From the NCBI GenBank assembly GCA_032690845.1, contig CM064434.1, positions 9,736,108-9,800,107 on the forward strand: a stretch of 64,000 nt of DNA, given 5' to 3'. Below are positions 56,210 through 64,000 of the stretch, in pieces. The notes beneath the pieces are model-generated. The model searched no databases, was not told where the DNA came from, and worked only from the letters and a program-made list of their open reading frames with translations. The stretch comes from Eleusine coracana subsp. coracana (taxonomy: Eukaryota > Streptophyta > Magnoliopsida > Poales > Poaceae). Each line of letters begins with the position of its first letter. Positions within the stretch are counted from its first letter, which is position 1. The translations under genes and the position numbers were made by a program.

Positions 56210-59200
56210 CGGCAACTCGAACCTGTTTAGGGGGATCTATCTAGTTTATCAAATTAATCCTTTATCTTTTTATTGCATATACCCTATTTTTCTTTGTTTA
56301 TGTGTCCATTAAAAATCAGGAACAAAGCTAGGCACATAACCTCGACTGGAACATGGCGACATAGCTGCTTGCGCCGATCGGCGCCACATCGATGCCGACG
56401 CCGATGACCTCGCTCTTCGTTGACTCTGTTGTCCATAGCAGTAGGTGCTAACTCTGTTAGTAGCCCATCATCTGCTATGGAGTCCATGCCCATGCAAGAC
56501 TTGCTTGTGCTGATCGGCGCAACGCCCATGCCGATCGACACCTCGCCACTCCATGAAAAGGGAGGTACGCTTCTTGTGTCAATATTTTTTTTAACTAATG
56601 CTTTGCAAGGATTTTATCTTGTTCACAGCAACAAATAATGGGAGAAAAGAATCATGAAGATCAAGAATTTCAATTGCAAAGAATGAAGACACGATGAATA
56701 CATTCTTGATCATGAGTAGATATACTGTCCACTGACCAAAAGATGGTGTACGAAATTCTACAGAGGATTGAAAGACCTACAAATTTGATATTGTGGAAGA
56801 GCATCAAGTTTAGTTTTCAACGGTTTAAACCTCAGGTTGTTTGAAGTTTCCTACAAGGATTTATGGCTGTTTGAACAAGAGACGCTGCACAGGACAAGAA
56901 ATGAGAAGTTGCATCCACTCTTCATCATCAATACTTGATGGTGCAACAAAGATCAAGATTCACATGTCAAAGGACAAGCCGACATATGCTCCAATGCTTA
57001 AAAGACGAAGTCATCAAGATTCTCCGGAAAATAAAGCTAGAAGCTGAAATCATTGGTAATACTGTATACTTCCTGTGCTGACCATTGGATAAAAATTTTA
57101 TATCTGAATAGAGCTTCAAGTATTCTTTCCAACGCAATAAACGGTGCTAGATTTGGATTTTGCTACAAGGATTTATGAGCACATCATTGGAAGCTGTGCA
57201 ATCTGTCAACAGCACGTAGCCCTGGAGCAAAAACATCATAAATCTCATATACCGTGTCCGTTTGAAGTGTATGAGCACTCGCTGGAAAGATAATTTTGCA
57301 ACCTACAAGATGGTATAGGTCTTTGGCCCTGTTCTATCCTGTTGGTAAGGCAAAATTCAGAGAGAAGAGGATCTGTAGATTATCAATGACAAAATTAGAG
57401 ATGAAGATGATAACAAGGATAGCTCGAGCAATTCTCCTACAAGCAAATGATTAGAAGTTGAACAAGATTGAAGAATCCAGAGCATTATATCACATACACA
57501 CATTGAGCAGTATGCAACACAATGAAAACGGGCAATGAGCAAACCATGATGAAGATTGCATAAGTACAAGCTACATGGAAATCTTTGGATCTTACACCAA
57601 GAACCATGGCTTCGCGACAACAAGTTATGTAAGAAGTCTAGCTACATGACTCTAATTGAAGCGCTTTTCAGGAGACAACTCGTATTTTTGTGTTTCTTTT
57701 TGTTTTGTTTAGATTGACTAGTGCTACTAGGAGGGCAACCTAGTATTTTTGCATCGTGAGAATAACCCTACATTTTTGCGTCGTGAGAATAACCCTACTT
57801 AATTAATTCACTTTTGGCAAATTAGTTCTAGATTAACTTTTTATTTTTAGACCTCCGCCACCATTATTTTGTGTTTCGTTTGCGAAAATCATCCACTGTA
57901 TGCATATTTGTGAGCACTTGCTTTATTTTGTTTTTATTTTTACATGATGTTTTCGCCTGTATACATTTAACCATCTAACTTCAGCCCATCTAAGCCTCCC
58001 ACCCTTCATTTTCCATCAAATTCTATAACCAATTCCAAATGCGCCGATCGGCACACATCCATTGCTGATCGGCACAACACCCAAATGCTTTTTCAAGCAT
58101 TCCTTCACTGTCACATAACATATTTTTGTTTTGATTCGCCCAAACCTCTAACTTTGCATGTTCATATTCACCTTCCCACTCATAATACCTTAGTTTAAAC
58201 TTGATAATTAGCACTTAATTGGCTTACGCACAATATACTTAGCAAATTTAGATGTAAACATGGTGTTTATGCTTATTTGTTGAACAATATTGGATAGTTC
58301 ATTTGCCTTGTTCTGTTTTTTATCATTTGCATTGGTTGGTTGCTAATCTTTTTCATTGTGCTATCTCTCTAGTCCAACGGGGTTTTGCAATAGCTAAGTC
58401 ACATAAACATGGTGCTTAGAGCTAGGTGTAAACATTGTTCTTGTTTAGCTTCCACACCGCTAACCTTTGTTGCTAACATGCTCGTTTGCTTTGCTTTAAA
58501 ACTAAATGATGAAAGCATTTTGATCCCAGAATTCTGTACTTGACATATTTATTTAGCAATTTTATGTGAATGTGGTGTTTAGATGAAATTGTGGAACAAC
58601 ATTGATTATAGTCTTGTTTCTTTGCTAACATTGTGATACTAACTCCATGCATCCACACTTGTGCACACAAGTACACCCATTAGGGTTTTGTTTTCTTTTT
58701 GCTACTAGAATTAAAATGCCACAAGTTGAACTTTTGAGGTTGTTGCTAGACGGTAGATATTGTTCTATCCCCGACCATCATATCGGGGGTAGTATGTGCA
58801 TTTCAATGTTTACAGGAATGAAAAAAGTACTCTTGAACGAGGACAGTCAAAGGAAACAAGGTGACAATAGCCGCATATACAAGAGGGAGCATTGGGACAG
58901 GACATCAAGGCTGGAGATGGAGGTGACGAGAGGCACAACCGTCTGCACCGATCAGCGCATCCTCGTGCCGATCGGTGCACCCTCGTTGCCCCTGCTATCG
59001 CCCTTCTCTCGTGCAATCCAGCAAAATTTTAAGCATGGGGGACACAAGCTGAGCTTCAATCAATTAAAATACGGTAACATCCCTTTGATTCTTCACTTCT
59101 CCTAATCTTATTTTCTTCTCAAACCTGTACTTGCTGTCTGCTTTCAACTTGGGAATTTTCTCTCTTTTTCTTTTTGTGATACCCTTTTCATTTTGTTCAT

Positions 59201-61009
59201 GCGAAAGGTTATTTGTAATTTGTCACTTAGAACATAGAATGGACAATGACATATCCCTAATAGCTACCTTAGGGTGACCAAATGTTATTAATTTATCTAC
59301 AGGAGCTTGCCTGTATCATCACCATTGTCTTATAATGCTTTCACGATGAATAAATGCATAACTATGATGAGGATCCTTGCTAGAGATATGATGTAAGTTG
59401 TTATTGTTATTGGAACTTGCATGATTCATTACACATAATTATCCACCGCTTAATTTTCAACTAAGCATCAATTCTATGAACTCTATTTATTGACAGATGT
59501 TTTGATAAAGATCCCATATGATTGAATTGTTCTTCATGACAATATGCTTTGCTCTCTAAGAAGAAAACTCCAACTTAGCTAGTGAACTTAATAATTTTTG
59601 GAAAACTATTACATGTGGTCTCTAACCCTTACAAATTTTACTCTCTTGTATTGATCATACCTACCAAAGCCAAATCAGCTACACTTATATGATAAACCTG
59701 TAGATTGCAACATGTAATTTGGTGAGTCATTTCAAGTTTGTGTTCTTTTGGTATGAGATTTAGAAGTTGGCCATTTTGTTTGCGTAACTATCACTTGTTT
59801 GCTAGCCTCTTTATATTTAGCAATGTTCACTGAATATTTCCACCTGTAAACCCATATTTCTTTTGGTGATGTTCTCTCCTTGTCCACAACCTATGATATG
59901 AGTTTCTCGTTGAGCCGTTGCACTATTTATATGGTTTTATGCACAAATTATCAAGACCTCTTGCTGAAGACGATGATTTTCATCAATAAACGCCTCTGAA
60001 GACTCTCTGAAATGCAAAGCATCAATAGAAGGAGAAGACAAGGTAGAATCATATATGTGCAGATCGGCGCAGGTGTGGTACCGATTGGCGCAAGGAATAA
60101 AAAGCGCTCTGTTATCTCCAAAAATTAATTATATGTGTTCCAGATGGTCGAAGAGAAGAAATTAAGGATTTAGCTAGTGCTTATCTTTTGTCACTCCCTT
60201 TGCTCGAGGACGAGCAACATTTAAGCATGGGGGGATGGACGTCATTCATCATTCCGAAGCACTAGCTAATGGACTTCAAATATTGTTAAGGAAGATCAAG
60301 GATGTTTTAAGTTATATCAAGTTGCAAGAGAGGAATTCACAAGATTTGTGCATAAACCATTATTCTTCAAGTAAGTGCATTCAAATTGACTGAAACTCTA
60401 TCACTCCAACCATGTGCAATACGATTTTGAGAACTTTATTTGTCTCTTGAGATCATTCTTTGCCTTTTGCACGTGTCCACCTTTCAAAAGCGTGTGTTTT
60501 TCCTCTTCTTCATAATGTTTTTCAATGGCCTTTTTGACAAGTCTTTATAAAACCAATTAGAACTATCTCTTGATTTGATAATACTCTGAGTTACATTGTT
60601 GCTAGTTGTTTTCCTACCAAGCTACACATAAAGCCTTCCACCAAATATTTGTAGATAGGATCACTTCTAGTTGTTTGGCTTGTGAGATTTGTAAAATGAG
60701 TGTTGCCTTGATTCTTTGCAAGAGCGCGTTTTTATTTGAATAAATGAGACTAAATTTTTAGAAAAACTTTATCATTTAAGGCCTAGTTTGAGGAGCAATC
60801 TGATTTGAGAGTTGAAGCTATTTTATTTGATCATTGTGATCAGATCTTAGTCATTTTCTGCTCCCCACCAGTATCTTTGAGTAGTAGAGTTGGTGCAACA
60901 TAAAACTTTTTGTGCTACACTTTTAAAGCGGGTTAGATATGCATGTGCCTTGATGAATGCGAGTGAAGATAATATGATTGCAACGCTGATCTCTCCTTGA
61001 GGGTGATTC
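56210..61009 (+). other. Interior of the 8.6-kb element without recognisable genes
   Basis: No frame shows a retroelement domain. The longest frames (for example 58647-59105, 152 codons) are not recognised and have no zinc knuckle or catalytic motif. The interior holds five motif pairs and a TTAAGCATGGGGG phrase near 59030. Confidence 0.6.
60199..60236 (+). repeat. First hairpin plus polypurine module
   Basis: TTGCTCGAGGACGAGCAA (7-bp stem, AGGA loop) is followed by TTTAAGCATGGGGGG. The same module stands at 61011 next to the right LTR, so this is an internal duplicate 812 bp upstream. Confidence 0.85.
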
Positions 61010-61010
61010 A

Positions 61011-61049
61011 TTTGCTCGAGGACGAGCAAAGGTTTAAGCATGGGGGAAC
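61011..61049 (+). other. Hairpin and polypurine tract before the 3' LTR
   Basis: The TTGCTCGAGGACGAGCAA hairpin, then GGTTTAAGCATGGGGGAAC directly before the LTR start TGTTGGTGG. It is the functional polypurine tract by position. Confidence 0.8.
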
Positions 61050-62920
61050 TGTTGGTGGTTCCTATGTATTTGTTTCATATGCCAATAACCACCAACATCG
61101 TACCATATTCTCATCATAATTATGTGTTTTACCTCTAATATTGGCGATTTTCATATGTAGTGTCGTTTTAGTGCTTTATTGCGGAAATCGGTGAAAAGAC
61201 GACAAAATGACTCTTATATGAGAAGTACCAACATGAAGCCCGACTCGCCATACAAGGAGGGCTTCCCACTAGCCTATGAAGCTTACAAGACACACCTGGA
61301 CGTCCATGAGATCCAATGTGCAAGTCCAAGATCGTGAACCAATGACTAAGGATTTCTAGAAGGTTTATTCGGAAGGAAAGTTCAATTCACGGAGTCTAGA
61401 AATAGCACTATATTGTCACGCGATTTCGGAGCCCAAGGATTGGTCAAATAAGAAATCTCAGAATACCAAAGTCGAAGATCTCGTCGAGACCTTTCCGAAA
61501 CATATATTATTTACATTTATTGGTCTCCAGAGCTAGGAGATATGGAGCCCGCAAGGCAGGCTGCACAGAGGAATCCGAATCATGATAGATATTTTGGTAT
61601 CGCAATTTTGGTATCTAAACGTCCAAATCTGAGGATCCAAATAATACTAAAGTTTTAGATCTTTTCGAGGGCTACGCGATAGAGTCTGGGTTTGCCTTAT
61701 TTGGGCTACGAAAGCATCAGTTATAATTAAAGTAAGTTGGCGCAGTTTATGAAAGGTACAAAACCGACTTGGATTCAATCTCTATGAGCTAAAGTCGGAG
61801 GCCAAACAAGGGAGGACGTGACCAGAGGCTATATAGACACCCATATGACGTCCAAGGCTGGGGCACGACGAGACAAGAGGGGAGAATTAGGCTATAGGAG
61901 CCACTGCACATCGCCAGGAGGCCGCCGGAGTTGAAGAGCCACCAAATTGAAGAGATGTAGTCTAGTCGGATAGGGACCCTGCATGGTGCACTACACCGAA
62001 GCTAGGAGAAGTAGAGCCATATACCTTAAGAGTCGTCAACGATGTATCATGGCTGCGCCGATCGGTGTACCAGTTGCGCCGATTGGCGCGTCCCTGACGG
62101 TGATGAATATCGATACAGTTATCAATTCATGTTATCTATCTCGATTCTATCCTTGGCTACAATTTGTGTTCGTCTGGATTGATTGATCATACATGTGCTT
62201 ATTTAATTGCTTAGAGGTATATCTAAGTATTTAGATGCTCTCTTAATCGTGATGATTAGTCTAGTATCCGGATCTTGTATGAATCATGATTGTTTGATGA
62301 TGCTAGGATGTGGTTTAGTTGTGACAGAGCTAAGCTTGCGCAACACTTTTAGATTGTCAAGTAGGGTTAAGATACTCGCATGATTAAGGGTTTCCTCTCG
62401 GCAGCGATAAATCGGGAGCCGCTCAGAAAGCAGGATGGTCTTGCTCATCTTCGATGTTTACCGATTGTTGAAAGTGCCAAGTAAGCTAGGATTAAGATGA
62501 TAACGACTACTGCTTCAGTGCCGATCGGCACACCAGTTGCGCCGATCAGCACAACCTTTCTCCGACCGCTAGATGCATATTGGCTAACTCCAGGTGATAC
62601 TCCTTGGTCGATATATATGCTCCTACTCCCCAAGCTTTGGATCAGGCACACTTTGGCTCAGGTAAGACTTCGCGCTGACCAGCGCACCAGTTGAGCCATT
62701 CTACGCAACCTCCAATTTTCATCTTCTTTTCATGCTCACGTATGTGCAATTTGTACTTCATGATAGGATTGATTTGCTAGACAAAATAGTAAACTCTAAA
62801 CACGGTTCTCTTCCGATCCCTGTGAATTCGATTAAACCTTAGAATACTCTAAGGGAAAAAGTCCTACAATGTACACCATCCTCTTGCGGTATATAAGTTG
62901 GTGCGTAATAACGACCAACA
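61050..62920 (+). repeat. 3' LTR of the 8.6-kb element
   Basis: 1871-bp partner of 54307-56178, followed by TACCT. The second and third motif pairs carry more changes than in the left LTR. Confidence 0.9.
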
Positions 62921-62925
62921 TACCT

Positions 62926-64000
62926 TCCGACCAGGTAGTAGTCGTAGCTCCGTCGGTTTACTGGGCCCATAACTCCAGTATGCAAACAGTACGTTTAAAC
63001 TCGACCTTATAGGACTGCACACGAGGCGTAGCCTTAGGTGACTTGGACGGGGCAACCTCCTTGAAGACAGGATGTCCTTCCCTTTCCACCTAGTTGCCCG
63101 TCCGGTCTTCTTATGTTCTCCCATCCGACTTTCCTTCAATCAATGTTACTTCCCGGTGATAGTATTTCCTGATCTACGAGCGGTATCCATACCACTCGAT
63201 GAATGGTCGTCCCTAGTTAAGCAGAGCGACTAATGTCCTGGGGCTATGGTCGGGTAAAGGGAACCTACTGCAATACTAGTTTTCAAACAACTCCTATAGA
63301 TTTAATGCACACACAAGTCTACATCTTTCACTAGTAAGAAAATAAAATAGTTAAAACAGGTGGTATGCACCAGGGCTTGCCTTGATCCGGTTCCTAGTTA
63401 GCTGAGTCGACACCTCCTTCTGGCTCCTGCTCTGGTCCAACCTCCACGTGATTTACCTCGTGATCTACATGATGCAGATGATGCGATGCATGAGAATAAG
63501 TTTTGATTCATGACACTTTTTTAGCAAATACATTAATATAACGAGATTGTATGCATAAGTGAACGGGGGTGTCGTTCACCAAAAAATGCTACCCAGTCTT
63601 ATAGGATTTAATGGTATTATTGAATCTTAGAAAATATTAATATGTTAGTATGGTTCTGGCATTTATTTTCATAAGGTGATTTACTGGATATAGGACTTAC
63701 TAGGTGTGATTTACTGACCAACTTTCAGATACATGCCTTGAGCTACGAATTTTTAATAATTAAAACGAGGAAACAGACAATAATTTAGTAATGACTAAAA
63801 TACAGAGAACTAACATTTGTCACTTTGCGTGCTAATTAGGCATTGCAAACTAGGATTAACTACTAAGTTTTATTAATTTACCAATTACAGGGTCATTATT
63901 ATAAGTTATTTACTGTGTTGCTTAATTAATTTAGTTCTGATAAAAATGCCAACATGCAAGAAGGTTGACATTTTTCCCCAACAGTACATGGTCAGAGGAG
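62926..64000 (-). repeat. Tekay/Del-type gypsy LTR, continuation beyond the window
   Basis: Resumes the LTR split at 54306 and follows 37277-38100 (TTCCGACCAGG, GGCGTAGCCTTAGGTGAC, CTGGCTCCTGCTC) before running off the right edge. Whether it is a solo LTR or part of a larger element cannot be seen. Confidence 0.75.

Larger units (their letters stand above)
55312..62706 (+). repeat. Dispersed paired GCCGATCGGC palindromes, 21-bp spacing
   Basis: Pairs of a 10-bp palindrome-like core GCCGATCGGC (one to three changes allowed, with one more worn second core at 56370), usually extended to TGCGCCGATCGGCGCA. Positions: 55312-55348, 55777-55811, 55929-55966 (left LTR); 56370-56406, 56508-56543, 58040-58077, 58944-58980, 60057-60092 (interior); 62053-62090, 62518-62553 and a worn pair at 62671-62706 (right LTR). 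The start-to-start distance inside a pair is 21 bp in seven of the eight independent pairs and 20 bp in the one at 58944. The sequence between cores varies. In one frame the LTR pairs read APIGxPVxPIGx. Confidence 0.85.
54307..62920 (+). mobile_element. Non-coding Tat/Athila-like LTR element (LARD-type), 8.6 kb
   Basis: Two LTRs of about 1871 bp (54307-56178 and 61050-62920) begin TGTTGGTGG and end CCAACA. The host bases TACCT are duplicated at 54302-54306 and 62921-62925. A TGGCGTCGTTGTCGGGG primer-site-like sequence follows the left LTR and a GCATGGGGGA polypurine tract precedes the right LTR, both as in Tat/Athila gypsy elements. The 4.9-kb interior has no gag, protease, RT or integrase motif. 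The plan is that of large retrotransposon derivatives such as rice Dasheng. The interior and both LTRs carry the paired GCCGATCGGC motifs listed separately. Confidence 0.88.

Noticed and set aside
58647..59105. 152-codon frame inside the 8.6-kb element
   Set aside because: No retroelement domain or other family is recognised. The frame includes a motif pair in a frame shared with nothing else, and is most likely chance.

Overview
The window is grass (Poaceae) nuclear DNA, probably from a transposon-rich intergenic block. The evidence is the mix of elements: chromodomain Ty3/gypsy elements, a SIRE/Maximus-type Ty1/copia element, a Tat/Athila-like element with no coding, CACTA-like ends, long-inverted-repeat and Stowaway-like MITEs, and plant-type exons and introns. 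No bacterial features are present (no operons, no CRISPR array). The species cannot be named from the sequence alone.

Only two host genes look near intact, both on the minus strand. One is a small single-exon gene for a secreted eight-cysteine defensin-like peptide (12541-12768), with a TATA box and a poly(A) signal. The other is a four-exon F-box/leucine-rich-repeat gene (49191-51583) whose first exon carries a one-base frameshift. A third host sequence is a three-exon fragment of malonyl-CoA decarboxylase (about 11275-11809) lying inside a CACTA-like element, apparently captured. A 121-codon open frame of unknown function is split by a copia insertion (40639-40692 and 47715-48026).

Layout: 1-8500 is a decayed chromovirus (RT, RNase H, integrase, chromodomain on the plus strand) split by a complete 4.6-kb LTR element (2929-7535) that codes only for Gag-protease. 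9821-12318 is the CACTA-like element. 12.5-13.35 kb holds the defensin-like gene, a 43-bp tandem array and a MITE. 13.6-22.4 kb is an AT-rich, very decayed copia element (minus) split by a 3.3-kb non-coding LTR element (18884-22219) with internal tandem repeats. 22430 onwards is a CACTA-like end. 23.5-39.4 kb is a Tekay/Del-type gypsy element (minus, very long LTRs) split by a 3'-truncated SIRE-type copia (27822 to about 34675). 39.7-40.6 kb is a 5'-truncated LINE. 40693-47709 is a copia element containing a TRIM-like element, which in turn contains a 3.6-kb gypsy solo LTR. 49.2-51.6 kb is the F-box gene, followed by a MITE. 53.3-64 kb is another Tekay-type LTR split by an 8.6-kb non-coding, Tat/Athila-like LTR element (54307-62920).

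The elements form a stratigraphy: at least five nests can be read from target-site duplications, up to four levels deep. The most unusual signal is in the 8.6-kb element. It carries a dispersed family of paired GCCGATCGGC-like palindromes, nearly always spaced exactly 21 bp apart, in both LTRs and in the internal region, although the element has no recognisable protein. All coordinates were read by eye; family names rest on recognised motifs, not on searches.
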